23,643 nt of DNA. Source: an uncultured Blautia sp. GTDB taxonomy: Bacteria; Bacillota; Clostridia; Lachnospirales; Lachnospiraceae. Each line of letters opens with the position of its first letter. The first letter of the stretch is position 1. Under the pieces are notes generated by a model that had not been told where the DNA came from, did not search any database, and worked only from the letters and a program-made list of their open reading frames with translations. Both the position numbers and the translations under genes were made by a program. The DNA lies in the NCBI GenBank assembly GCA_900547685.1, contig URHS01000037.1, forward strand, positions 1 to 23,643. Reading direction: 5' to 3'. Of this stretch, positions 7,323-16,312 are shown one piece after another.

Positions 7323-10300
7323 TCAAAATCTTCCAGCTTTTATAATATTATATACTTTGTGATTTTGGCTTACTTCATCTTTCTGATTTAAATAATATGT
7401 ATAACTAAATTCTGCTCTTCCAGGAAAATCTCTCCCTAATCCACCAGTTATCTTTTGCTTTTCCCCCAACACAGTCCATACAATATCCAGCTTACCTTGC
7501 TTCATAAACTCAAGTAAAAAACTTTTCTTAATGTATAAAGTATTATTTTGTCCATTAACAATCACAACGCTTCCTTTTGCAGCATATCCAAATGAACCAT
7601 TCCATGTCAAATTCATTTTTTCCATTAAATACTTTGATGGAAACATATATGAATTCTCTTCATTCACACAAAATGGTGAATCCTTTTCCACCGTATAATC
7701 GTTTGCGGTCGTAATTAAATAACATGGAGCAGGTGTTTCTTGCCGAAAGTCTTGCTCCTCCTCTTGTCCTAGATAATTTATTATGGTAGGACACCACGGA
7801 TACTCCCCAATACAACATTCATATAGTTGTCCAAATCCTTCTGGCATCCATCTTCCCTCAAAATCTTTTTTGTCAAACCATTTCAACAAATCCTCTTTCT
7901 CATCTTTGAAATATAAATAAGTTCTCACTTGCATCCATACTTCTCGAAATTCCTTTTTTCCTACTTCTTTTGAAGACAAATAACCTTGTAGCATATAATA
8001 CTCTTCACCTTCATAAATGTATCCTATTAAATTCGAAATGTATCTTTCAACATCATTATTTTTAAACCAGGTTATATCATCCCATTTGCAATATCTATAA
8101 AATGGATATACGAATTTGGCTCCAGCAAAATTATTAGATTGAGGTATTACTGTCAAATCTATATCTCTAAAAGATATTCCCTGTTCCGGACATACAATTT
8201 CTACATCGTCATGTCTAAATCTAGGTGAATATTTATAATTGTCATAAATATTTCCCAACTCTCTGTGTAGATATATTTTCTGATATTTCTTACCAATTCT
8301 TTCTACCTGTTCATCACGACTTCTTAACGATCCATAAGTATAGTCAATATAACGATCATATTCTTCACATAATTTATATCCGCCTTTTACTATATCTTCA
8401 AAAATCATGAGGCCTACGTCTTCTTTTGTTACTCCATAATCATTAACTTCTGATGGAATTGTGTATCTAGCAAAATCACTCTCCTGACAATTCCAATATA
8501 AGTTGGAAAACTCGTTCTTGAATTGTAATCCAAATTCTTTATTTATTTTATGAAGTTTACTCTTATATGGTGGTCTAACCAAAATCACTTCCTTCTCAGT
8601 ACACCAACCTTTATAATATGCATATTCAAAAATATTCCTTAAACAATCACGCAACAAAACATTTTGTGGCCAAATACCTCCCAATATAATGCTACTTTTT
8701 ATATATTCCAAAATAGGCACAACATATGTTTGTTCTGCCAATAAAACAAGAGAAGAATATACGGCTTGCCATAGCCTCTCGTGGATATAATCATCATCAA
8801 TATCTTCAAACATATAAATGATTGTCAACATATCCAAAGGATATAATCTAAATAGATTCGTCAAGCCTTTACTAGCTTTATCTCTTAATTTAATATCATT
8901 ACTCCCAGTCCCCCAACACAATATTATTTTCCATAGCAAAATGCTATCTGCCGCAAAAGTAGTACGTTTTAATGCAATTGCCCTTTCGCAAATATCTGAA
9001 ATAATTTTCACTTGGTCATATTGTTTTAATAAGAAGAAGCTTAAAACATAGTCTCTCCGATACGAATTCATATTTCTTAATTTTTCATGAATATAATACG
9101 CATTAATAGCACAGTCATTCTTTGTAGAAACAGCCATTAAGCCTAATATTACTCGCCTCACATCAGATTCATTTGATGAAGATAGTAATTTCTCAACCTC
9201 GGTAATTGTTTTCTCATTAATCTCTTTTGTATTCCTCCAATATAACCCACTCATGAAAGTTTCAACTGCTTCACTATGTGTCTTATCACCAATTCTACTT
9301 ATAAATTCCTCCTTTGTATTTCGCAAAAACATTATTTGTATCATTTCAAGCGTTCCTAAAGTTATTTTTTTATCTTCAACTGCCTTTACTATTATTTCAA
9401 TCCCTATATCCGCATATTTTTGAGCATACAAATATTCATAAAATTTTTGATATGCAAATGTAATCTCTGTTCCCTTTTCATCCGCTTCTCTTAACAAATT
9501 TTCAGATATTAACAATTTAATAAAGCCTGCTGTTTTTTCTTTTATTCCAAATCCATCTAATACCTTAGCAATAATTATTCTAAGTTCATACCAAGACATA
9601 CTATATCGATCATTGTCGGCCATATACTGCGTTATAGCATTTAATGCTAATGAAACAACTTTATCTTTAACTGAAAAATACTCCAAATAATATTTAGATA
9701 TTATTTTATTTTTCACATCAAAGAATTCTTCCATTAACGTCTGAATATCTTCTACCACAACCGTCTTATCTTCTTTTTCTATTGCAATTTCGCAAAGCAT
9801 CTTGAGAAAAAGTGGATTCATAAATTCTGGAACACATGTTGTATCGTAGGTAATATTCACACCATAATATTCGCAAAAACTACCAAGTGCCTCAACTTCC
9901 ATCTCCTCAAAGCCATTATGTGGCACTTGTAACATTCCACCTATTTTTTCTTCATCAAGGTATTCCTCTAAATATATACTTCTACAACTAACAATTATCT
10001 TTATGTTGGAATACGCCTCAGCTTTTGCAATAATTAATGGAAGATTACTATTCCAATATGAAGCATCAGCTACCTCATTAATAGCATCTATGCAAACTGG
10101 TATATACACATTATTTTGATTACCATATTCGTTTAACCATGCAAAAAAATTCTCTATCGTTTCTTCCTTCTGAAACCAATTTATAATCACATTATCGACA
10201 GTATTGTTTCCCTTAAACATATCTCCCAATAATAATACTGCAGGAATATCTTTTTCAATAAAGTCATGCACAATATCACATAATAAATGAGTTTTCCCTA

Positions 10301-11516
10301 TTCCCCCTTTCCCTGTAATTAAAATCGCTTGATTCCTTGCATTATTCATCAAGCTTATATCCAACAATCTTTCAATTGAAGAAATAATGGAAATTACCTC
10401 CCGTAATTCATCTAAATATTGTGCTGGAAATGTACACATATATGAAGCCATAAATCCCCTCCACCTTTTATTATTATATGTTCCATCTCCATTTTTTTCT
10501 TCAAAACGCTTCTTTTCAATTTCAAATATCTTTATCAGATTTTGTTCACATTCCTTTATATTTTCTAATACCTTTGTAAGTTTACTTTCATCATATGAAC
10601 CAGAATCCAAGACAACGCTATACGTTTGCAGCTGATCAGCAATATCCATTATCCCTTTTCTGCTTTCCGTTAAAACAAGATCCCCTTCATCTTGATTATA
10701 TGAGTCAAATTTGAGCAACTTCTTTGCACAATCTTTCATTTGCGAACTAATATCTTGTAGTCGCTCTACTATTCCATCCTTTTTTAACATGAAACTTAAA
10801 TTACTATATGTTCCTGTTTTTACATTGAGTTCCTTGTTATATCTAGGACCCACCATTGAAATTACTTGCGCTACCTTTTCCTTTAAACTTCTTAAATTAA
10901 ATGTTTCCTCCGAAATATTAATAGGAATTTCCTTTTTCTTAATTAAAATTTCTTCACATTTCAAGACTTTATTAATGTAGTTTATAGGTAAGGCCTCAAG
11001 TCTCTCACTATTTTCTTGCCTCGTAATTACACCTACAATATTTCCTAATATTATTACAGGTGCTCCCGAAACGCCCTCATAATTCTGTAATTGATTTTCC
11101 TTTTTAATATTAAATATCAATTTTTGCTCTTGTACATTTGTAATAGTAGCAAACAAGGTTGTCTTTTGGGAAGAAATCTTTGGAAATCCTATTATCTGGC
11201 AGCCACCCCCTACAATTTCATTTTTAACATCAACCAACCCGTACATTTCATTTTCGGATAGAACTTCTCTCAACCTAATGAATACACAATCAATCCCTTT
11301 TTCTATCGCCTCTAGCAAATTAATTGTTTTTCCAATAACTTCATCACTATCTTCTATACGAAACACTATTTCTTTTTCTTCAAATTCATCTGTAATTAGT
11401 TCATCCGCTGTAACAACATTATGTTTAACAGTCATTACAATATCTGATTCTACAAGAAATCCTGTTCCCATAACTTTTCCATCTCGTAATATTTGACCTA
11501 TAACTAGTTCTCTCAT
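7323..11516 (-). CDS. Trypsin-STAND NTPase, Avs1-like antiviral sensor/effector
   Basis: This 1397-aa protein has three parts. Residues 1 to about 185 are a trypsin-like serine protease with a plausible full triad: His32 (MTVKHNV), Asp76 (GIDCVFI) and Ser150 (GVSGAP). Residues 200-390 are a helical linker. At about 395-650 lies a STAND/NACHT-type ATPase with Walker A GKGGIGKT (402-409), Walker B VCIDAINE (474-481) and a sensor IIVSCRS (507-513). The C-terminal half is helical, probably repeat-like, and ends in a beta-rich domain with FRDIDLTVIP near 1116-1125. In STAND defence proteins the C-terminus recognises a phage component, and ATP-driven assembly activates the N-terminal effector, here proteolysis; that mechanism is inferred for this gene. 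The start overlaps the stop of the MBL gene as ATGA, so translation is coupled. The pairing matches the remembered organisation of type I AVAST. Confidence 0.85.
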   Translation of the reverse strand: MRELVIGQILRDGKVMGTGFLVESDIVMTVKHNVVTADELITDEFEEKEIVFRIEDSDEVIGKTINLLEAIEKGIDCVFIRLREVLSENEMYGLVDVKNEIVGGGCQIIGFPKISSQKTTLFATITNVQEQKLIFNIKKENQLQNYEGVSGAPVIILGNIVGVITRQENSERLEALPINYINKVLKCEEILIKKKEIPINISEETFNLRSLKEKVAQVISMVGPRYNKELNVKTGTYSNLSFMLKKDGIVERLQDISSQMKDCAKKLLKFDSYNQDEGDLVLTESRKGIMDIADQLQTYSVVLDSGSYDESKLTKVLENIKECEQNLIKIFEIEKKRFEEKNGDGTYNNKRWRGFMASYMCTFPAQYLDELREVISIISSIERLLDISLMNNARNQAILITGKGGIGKTHLLCDIVHDFIEKDIPAVLLLGDMFKGNNTVDNVIINWFQKEETIENFFAWLNEYGNQNNVYIPVCIDAINEVADASYWNSNLPLIIAKAEAYSNIKIIVSCRSIYLEEYLDEEKIGGMLQVPHNGFEEMEVEALGSFCEYYGVNITYDTTCVPEFMNPLFLKMLCEIAIEKEDKTVVVEDIQTLMEEFFDVKNKIISKYYLEYFSVKDKVVSLALNAITQYMADNDRYSMSWYELRIIIAKVLDGFGIKEKTAGFIKLLISENLLREADEKGTEITFAYQKFYEYLYAQKYADIGIEIIVKAVEDKKITLGTLEMIQIMFLRNTKEEFISRIGDKTHSEAVETFMSGLYWRNTKEINEKTITEVEKLLSSSNESDVRRVILGLMAVSTKNDCAINAYYIHEKLRNMNSYRRDYVLSFFLLKQYDQVKIISDICERAIALKRTTFAADSILLWKIILCWGTGSNDIKLRDKASKGLTNLFRLYPLDMLTIIYMFEDIDDDYIHERLWQAVYSSLVLLAEQTYVVPILEYIKSSIILGGIWPQNVLLRDCLRNIFEYAYYKGWCTEKEVILVRPPYKSKLHKINKEFGLQFKNEFSNLYWNCQESDFARYTIPSEVNDYGVTKEDVGLMIFEDIVKGGYKLCEEYDRYIDYTYGSLRSRDEQVERIGKKYQKIYLHRELGNIYDNYKYSPRFRHDDVEIVCPEQGISFRDIDLTVIPQSNNFAGAKFVYPFYRYCKWDDITWFKNNDVERYISNLIGYIYEGEEYYMLQGYLSSKEVGKKEFREVWMQVRTYLYFKDEKEDLLKWFDKKDFEGRWMPEGFGQLYECCIGEYPWCPTIINYLGQEEEQDFRQETPAPCYLITTANDYTVEKDSPFCVNEENSYMFPSKYLMEKMNLTWNGSFGYAAKGSVVIVNGQNNTLYIKKSFLLEFMKQGKLDIVWTVLGEKQKITGGLGRDFPGRAEFSYTYYLNQKDEVSQNHKVYNIIKAGRF

Positions 11517-12694
11517 TCGAACATCCTTTCCACCATGGTTTTTCCATTACCAATGATGATTTCATAATTGTATTTTTCTTTCCATTCTTCTTTATCAAGA
11601 AAGTATGCTTTATCTATAGGGTAATTAAATATCAATTTTTTGAATTTTAAATCTTTACAAAGTATCGCAGCTAGTACTTCCAAATCCGGGTGACCATACT
11701 TTACAGAATTTGTTAGACAGTAATATTCATCAGCGCTATATCGACTAATAAAATCATGTGTAATATTATAACGACTTCCATGATGGGGTAATTTTATTGC
11801 CGAAAAACGATGTTCAAATCCTACTAAATTTTCAATGTTTTTTAATATTGTTTTATCAATTACAGCATCACCTAAAAATAAAAACTTCTTATCATTATAC
11901 TCAAGAATAAAGGAAATTGAACTTCTGTTAACTATAGATTCATCCCTTTCTGTCAAACCACCAATATATTTCATCAAATCTTCATTCTCACTAATTTTAA
12001 AGCATTCATTAGCGTATATAGCTTTTATACGTTCTATTTGGTATTCAAATGCTTCAGTTAACCTCCTCTTGTCGGATACTCTAAACATATAATTTCTAGA
12101 AACCATTTCCTTTTTCCAGTACTCTTCCAATTCTATAATATTATCTTTTGATGGTCCTAAAATTGTAATAAATATACTGGGGGCAATTTCATATTTATTT
12201 TTTACTAATTCTGAGCATATCGCTTGTCCTCTAGCAGCTGAATTTAAGGGTATCCTTCTTTCTTCTATTAATACACCCAAAGACATTCCCTCATTTATTC
12301 CAACTTCTTGATCTACATCCAATAGCATTCCTTGGGAAATAATTTCATCCAAAATTTTATTATCTTTTTCTGTAAAAATATTTTCTTTTTGAGAATAGAA
12401 TCGACTATTAACAATTTGAAGGAAGCCATTATACCAAACGTTCTCTATAAAATTAAAATTTGTTCCTTTCAAAACTTGAATAAGTCCACATATGTGATCA
12501 TTATCCATATGTGTACATACCATCAAACCAATTTTCTGTCCAAGCTCTTTTATATGCTGTATTTCCGCTTTTATATATTTATGATAAGTCTTTGATAATC
12601 CACCATCAATTAATATATTATATTGACTTTCTTTTCCAATAGACAATATAATACAATCTCCATACTCTGCTGGAAATAACTTAATATGCAACAT
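11513..12694 (-). CDS. ComEC/Rec2-like MBL-fold hydrolase, Avs1-associated
   Basis: This is a 393-aa metallo-beta-lactamase-fold protein with an apparently complete metal site. Asp30-Gly-Gly is followed by THMDNDH (61-67), the THxDxDH motif. Asp276 lies in FLGDA, His304/305 in LPHHGS, and His335 in KYGHP. The spacing resembles the competence-related ComEC/Rec2 group of MBL hydrolases, several of which act on nucleic acids or nucleotides. There is no signal peptide or membrane segment, so it is cytoplasmic. About 170 residues between the second and third motif groups form an insertion with many charged helices. GAGGT lies about 10 bp before the ATG. The stop overlaps the next start by 4 bp, showing a fixed pair with the trypsin-STAND protein. 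An MBL partner is a hallmark, as I recall it, of type I AVAST loci. Confidence 0.85.
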   Translation of the reverse strand: MLHIKLFPAEYGDCIILSIGKESQYNILIDGGLSKTYHKYIKAEIQHIKELGQKIGLMVCTHMDNDHICGLIQVLKGTNFNFIENVWYNGFLQIVNSRFYSQKENIFTEKDNKILDEIISQGMLLDVDQEVGINEGMSLGVLIEERRIPLNSAARGQAICSELVKNKYEIAPSIFITILGPSKDNIIELEEYWKKEMVSRNYMFRVSDKRRLTEAFEYQIERIKAIYANECFKISENEDLMKYIGGLTERDESIVNRSSISFILEYNDKKFLFLGDAVIDKTILKNIENLVGFEHRFSAIKLPHHGSRYNITHDFISRYSADEYYCLTNSVKYGHPDLEVLAAILCKDLKFKKLIFNYPIDKAYFLDKEEWKEKYNYEIIIGNGKTMVERMFE

Positions 12695-12742
12695 TCAGTT
12701 CTTACCTCGTTTATCACAATTTTATATATGTATCATAAATCC

Positions 12743-12777
12743 ATAAAAGGATTACCATTCTCTGGTAACCCTTTTAT
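12743..12777. terminator. Bidirectional terminator insulating the MBL-STAND operon
   Basis: ATAAAAGG (12743-12750) pairs with CCTTTTAT (12770-12777), and TTACC (12752-12756) with GGTAA (12764-12768). There is one A-C mismatch and a 7-nt loop. The A/T flanks work for both strands. It separates the upstream nuclease gene from the MBL-STAND pair, so the pair must have its own promoter in the 48 bp between this stem and the MBL start. A TATAAA-like box occurs there. Confidence 0.8.
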
Positions 12778-12818
12778 AATTTATTTTACATTAAAAATAC
12801 AATAACTCCTAAAGCGAT

Positions 12819-13619
12819 TTACGCCCCCTCTTGAGTCGCAAGTTTCTGGATCTCTTCGACTGTAAATCCTGTATGCTTTGCAATCTTCTCATAAGATAAC
12901 TCACCATCTACAAGCAAACTACAAGCAATTTCTTTTCTCTCTTCTAATTTAGCCTCATTCCGCATATCTTCCATTGCCTTACACATAGCAGCCACTCCTT
13001 TCTCATCTTCCTTGAAATATCTTACACGTTCTGCCAATGTTCTATACTTCATATCCTTTGCATCTGTACAGGAAAAATCATGCATCAGAATCCCTATGGG
13101 CGACTCATCCCGATATGCACCGTTCACATATAAAATATGCGCCTCATCGCCAAAGTTCTCGCCTGTTTCTTTGATTACTCGGTCAATATGATAAAGCGGC
13201 TTTCCCTTTCCCAGCACATCATTTTCTGTAATAAAGATCACGTAGGTTTCTACTAAGTTCTCCAGTTTATCCCCTGGCTCAGTCACATTCGCATCAATCA
13301 GGCTACTGTGATATCTGGCTCTCTTTGCTCCTGCCCCACAATCCGCTCTCTGGATTTCCACATTGTACCGCTTTCCCGTCTCATCTGTTGCGTAAATATC
13401 CAGAATAATCAATCTGCCCTGCAGATTCTTCATAAAATGCTGTGTCTCCACCTTTTTCACTTTCAAGTCATCTCTTCCAAGAACAATATGGAGAACCAAC
13501 TCTGTACACTCAATATTTTCTTCAAAACATTTCGACATGAAGTCATCATCCATCAGACGAAACCCCCGAAGGCGCTGCAGATCTTCCGTCCTGAACTTTT
13601 CTTCCCAATTCTTACTCAT
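12819..13619 (-). CDS. PDDEXK_2 nuclease (Rpn / putative transposase family)
   Basis: This is a 266-aa member of the PD-(D/E)XK family described as putative transposases or recombination-promoting nucleases. The N-terminal signature is FRLMDDDFMSKCFEE (20-34). The active site is Asp74 in ILDIYATD and Glu88 in the VEIQ motif (Glu-x-Gln replacing Glu-x-Lys), with RARYH at 100-104. The C-terminus carries a helical region and a short helix-turn-helix-like segment (SYEKIAKHTGFTVEEIQKL, 242-260) common in this family. I chose the ATG at 13619 because AGGAAGAG precedes it; a longer frame up to 13763 lacks such a site. The gene is flanked by terminators on both sides, so it is a single-gene unit. Family members are usually multi-copy in Lachnospiraceae. 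Confidence 0.85.
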   Translation of the reverse strand: MSKNWEEKFRTEDLQRLRGFRLMDDDFMSKCFEENIECTELVLHIVLGRDDLKVKKVETQHFMKNLQGRLIILDIYATDETGKRYNVEIQRADCGAGAKRARYHSSLIDANVTEPGDKLENLVETYVIFITENDVLGKGKPLYHIDRVIKETGENFGDEAHILYVNGAYRDESPIGILMHDFSCTDAKDMKYRTLAERVRYFKEDEKGVAAMCKAMEDMRNEAKLEERKEIACSLLVDGELSYEKIAKHTGFTVEEIQKLATQEGA

Positions 13620-13761
13620 ATCTGCTCTTCCTTTCTTTGAAGGTTTTTGCCAGAACCGCAAACTACTCCTATCATATCTAAATTTTATCACAGACACACT
13701 TTTGTTACAAGGTTCATTCCAATGCGTTTTATGTAAAATCATTATAAATCCACTAATGTTC

Positions 13762-13819
13762 ACACTGCCAACAATAAAACCCTCAGCCCACCGTCTGAGG
13801 ATTTTATTCTTAGCAGTGT
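13762..13819. terminator. Long bidirectional terminator hairpin
   Basis: AATAAAA-C-CCTCAG (13773-13786) pairs with CTGAGG-A-TTTTATT (13795-13808), with a single mismatch and an 8-nt loop. The structure is enclosed by an outer ACACTGC/GCAGTGT pair (13762-13768 with 13813-13819). A/T arms give it terminator character in both directions. It ends transcripts from the recombinase region before the PDDEXK_2 gene. Confidence 0.8.
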
Positions 13820-13870
13820 CCCATGTGCCATCCGGCAGGAGCGCTCCCTTCGGATTGGCTCCCTCCTTCC

Positions 13871-14362
13871 TTAATCTTCAAAATCTATCCGCTGTGTCAT
13901 CACAATTCCGGACTGAAACTGTATCTCTATCTTGCTTTCATTGATAACCCTGACTGCCCGCAGCAATCGTCTTCCCAGCTCATCATCAAACTCCCGTTTC
14001 AGGTAATTGGTCTTTCTCATGTAACCTTCCATATCTTGCATCCTCTGGTCATAGGACTCAGCCAGCTGCCACTCCCGGACAACCTTGACCTTTTTCTTCT
14101 TCAGTTCTTTGTTCTCATCTGCTATGATGCGATACTCCTTATCGAACACTTCATCTGCTGACTCAACTTTCGCACTTTCCTCGATGAGCTTCATCAGCTT
14201 TTTCTGAAGTTCCTCTATCCGGCTATCATATTCCGTAAGTTCTGCAGTCGCAGAGTAACTCCCTATAATCCGTATGACATTCTCCCGGAATGCTCGCACG
14301 AATTTGCCCTGTTCTTCTACTGCACTGTTAACTGCTGTCATAATCACTTCATGCAGAGCGGT
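13871..14362 (-). pseudogene. C-terminal fragment of a large serine recombinase
   Basis: The open frame (13871-14347) encodes the typical C-terminal tail of clostridial serine recombinases: FVRAFRENVIRIIGSYSATA, a long charged coiled coil (EYDSRIEELQKKLMKL onward) and a closing beta strand (KIEIQFQSGIVMTQR). Homology continues upstream of the first ATG to about 14362 (ALHEVIMTAVN) and is then cut by TAA. The catalytic domain, recombinase domain and zinc ribbon are absent. It cannot be the missing end of the intact recombinase at 14820-16067, which already has its own terminal strand and is separated by another gene. It is best read as the remnant of a second recombinase. A free coiled-coil protein is possible but unlikely. 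Confidence 0.7.
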
Positions 14363-14454
14363 TTTTTACTGTAATCAGCTTATCAACATATTCGCATTTC
14401 CCGAAAATCCACCATTCCTTTGCAGCATTTGATACCCGTTACTCAAACATAGAA

Positions 14455-14790
14455 TCATTCAATACTTGTCCGGTTGGTGTAATGCAACAAAACATCCTCC
14501 ACAACAAAGTCATTTTCATCTTCTCCATCATCGCTGTTATACCAAATCCACCGCTCTACATACTCCATGAACCAGGACTGATTTCTCAATGCCGTAATTA
14601 ATTTCCCAAAACATGCATAATCTTTGGTACATCCTCGTCCTACAAAAAGCACTGTTTCATCCGGCTTTTCACTATAATCTATCTGTTCTTTTTGAAATGC
14701 TCGAATCAACATCCCATATAAAACTTCCGGAGTATGTTTTCCACCTTCACTGATTTGTTCTGCATTCAGTCTAATTTCCAATTTCAGCAT
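14455..14790 (-). CDS. Small protein following the recombinase, 111 aa
   Basis: A longer frame begins with TTG at 14832 inside the recombinase gene, but the ATG at 14790 is more likely, with AGAGGG about 11 bp upstream. The 111-aa product starts MLKLEIRLN and contains VLYGMLIRAFQKEQIDYSEK, a Gly-rich turn (VGRGCTKDY) and SWFMEYVERWIWYNSDDGED near the end. It looks like a small alpha/beta protein without membrane or DNA-binding motifs. I recall similar proteins beside clostridial serine recombinases but know no function. It starts 29 bp after the recombinase stop, so they are probably co-transcribed. A role in recombinase control is only a guess. Confidence 0.7.
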   Translation of the reverse strand: MLKLEIRLNAEQISEGGKHTPEVLYGMLIRAFQKEQIDYSEKPDETVLFVGRGCTKDYACFGKLITALRNQSWFMEYVERWIWYNSDDGEDENDFVVEDVLLHYTNRTSIE

Positions 14791-14819
14791 AAATAGTATC
14801 GCCCTCTGTTCACTTCCGC

Positions 14820-16067
14820 TCACAAGCTGCAAACCTTATATTCATTCTCCTCTGCAAAACAGATAATGATCTGTTTCTCATAAACATCAACTCTTTTTAC
14901 CTTATTTTTCACAATGTTCTCATCATACACACCACCACACACAGCAACCGCCAGAATTCTTTTCATCTTCTCATCTTGCAAGGTCGGAGAACACCCACAT
15001 ACCATCTTCCCCTTCTCCATTATTGTACCGCATCTCCATACAATCTTCCCTCTTTCCGTTCTACGTCTGAAACCTGCCCCGCAATTTCCACAAACCAATA
15101 GATTACTAAACAAATATTTGCTGCTATACCGATTGCCTATATTCGATTTTTCTCCTTTTTCATCCAGTACTAATCTTGCTCTCAGAAACATTTCCTCCTG
15201 TACTCTGTCAAAAATCTCGGGCGAAATAATAGCCGGATGACTGTCTTTCACATAATACTTCGGACGCTGTCCCTCATTTTTCTTACGGATTCCATTTAAA
15301 TAATCTTCTGTAAAAGTTTTTTGGAACAAACTATCTCCTTTATACTTTTCATTTTTCAACATCTTTTGTATCGTTGTTGTGTCCCACTGGCTTTTCCCCG
15401 TTGCTGTTTTAATATTCCGCTTTTCTAATTCTGCTTTAATCTGAGCAAAAGTATATCCTGTTAAATAAAAATCGAATATCATCTTAACAACTTCCGCCTG
15501 CTCAGGAACTATTACCAACTCCCCCTCTATACATTGATACCCCATAAATGCTTTATAATTTGTAAAAGTCCCCTGCTCAAATCTTCTTGTAACTGCCCAC
15601 TGCATGTTTTCACTTATATTTCTGCTCTCCTCCTGCGCTACTGCTCCTGACAATGTTATATACGCTTCTGCTACTGGATTCAATGAATCTAACTTTTCAT
15701 TTTCAAAATACATACTGATTCCCCTTTCCTTCAAAAATCTGATTATGTTCAATAGTTCAAGCGTGTCTCTTGACACTCTGCTTACTGATTTGGTAAGTAT
15801 GTAATCTATTTTCCCTTTATCCGCCTGCTTTAGCATCCGTTCCAACCCGGCTCTTCCCTTTTTTCGCAAACCGGTTTTTCCAAAATCATAATATACACCT
15901 GCAAATTCCCAATTATCATTATCCAATATCCGCTCTGTATAATATAAAATCTGATTCCTTAAACTTTCTTTTTGCGCTTTACTTTTGGTGCTGACACGAC
16001 AATATGCTGCTACTCTCAGTTTTTTCTGTTCTTTTGGAGGTGGTAAAACCAATCTGATTTTTTTCAT
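14820..16067 (-). CDS. Large serine recombinase, compact form
   Basis: This 415-aa recombinase has the resolvase catalytic domain first (about 15-155). The nucleophile is the Ser of AAYCRVSTKSKAQ (about residue 26), and SVSRVSRDTLELL and AQEESRNISENM follow. The recombinase domain comes next (about 165-270), and then a zinc ribbon with LLVCGNCGAGF and the later WRCG and CGC cysteines. The protein ends shortly after with IVKNKVKRVDVYEKQIIICF and lacks the long C-terminal coiled coil of many 500-550-aa relatives. The ATG at 16067 or a TTG one codon upstream can start it; the ribosome binding site is weak. These enzymes integrate and excise genetic elements at short att sites. It may have mobilised part of this island, but no att pair is recognisable. 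Confidence 0.85.
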   Translation of the reverse strand: MKKIRLVLPPPKEQKKLRVAAYCRVSTKSKAQKESLRNQILYYTERILDNDNWEFAGVYYDFGKTGLRKKGRAGLERMLKQADKGKIDYILTKSVSRVSRDTLELLNIIRFLKERGISMYFENEKLDSLNPVAEAYITLSGAVAQEESRNISENMQWAVTRRFEQGTFTNYKAFMGYQCIEGELVIVPEQAEVVKMIFDFYLTGYTFAQIKAELEKRNIKTATGKSQWDTTTIQKMLKNEKYKGDSLFQKTFTEDYLNGIRKKNEGQRPKYYVKDSHPAIISPEIFDRVQEEMFLRARLVLDEKGEKSNIGNRYSSKYLFSNLLVCGNCGAGFRRRTERGKIVWRCGTIMEKGKMVCGCSPTLQDEKMKRILAVAVCGGVYDENIVKNKVKRVDVYEKQIIICFAEENEYKVCSL

Positions 16068-16097
16068 CAAATCATATCTCTCGTCAATTAAGAAAAA

Positions 16098-16125
16098 GAC
16101 GCAAAGACATCATCGTCCTTGCGCC
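16098..16125. terminator. Bidirectional terminator upstream of the recombinase
   Basis: GACGCAAAGAC (16098-16108) pairs with GTCCTTGCGCC (16115-16125) around ATCATC, with two A-C mismatches on the plus strand that are U-G pairs on the minus strand. T-tracts follow on both strands (TAAAATTTTTTC on plus, TTTTTCTT on minus). It ends leftward transcripts from the Fic/TOTE unit before the recombinase. Confidence 0.75.
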
Positions 16126-16183
16126 TAAAATTTTTTCTTTATAACTTCTTTCACTGTCCAACATGCTGCAACAGGACTATGGA

Positions 16184-16244
16184 CTCACAATGTGTTGAGG
16201 GTGTGATTCGGATTTCCGAAAAGCAGATTTCGGCCTTGGCGGAA
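16184..16244 (+). repeat. 61-bp dispersed repeat, copy B
   Basis: It shares 30 consecutive identical bases with copy A. Stem 1 is perfect, TTCGGA/TCCGAA around TT. Stem 2 pairs AAAGC with GCCTT with one A-C mismatch. Beyond the core it resembles copy D (GGAAYGYTAYTCATTC) and then copy C (AACCAAATTATT). It lies between the AlbA_2 remnant and the recombinase. Confidence 0.85.
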
Positions 16245-16312
16245 CGCTATTCATTCTCAACCAAATTATTTCTTCCATTTGGCTAAAAATTCACTTTCTC
16301 CTACCTTTACAC

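Noticed and set aside
13537..13944. Overlapping plus-strand frames around the PDDEXK_2 start and terminator
   Set aside because: They are antisense to a clear gene and terminator, with no start signals or recognisable product.
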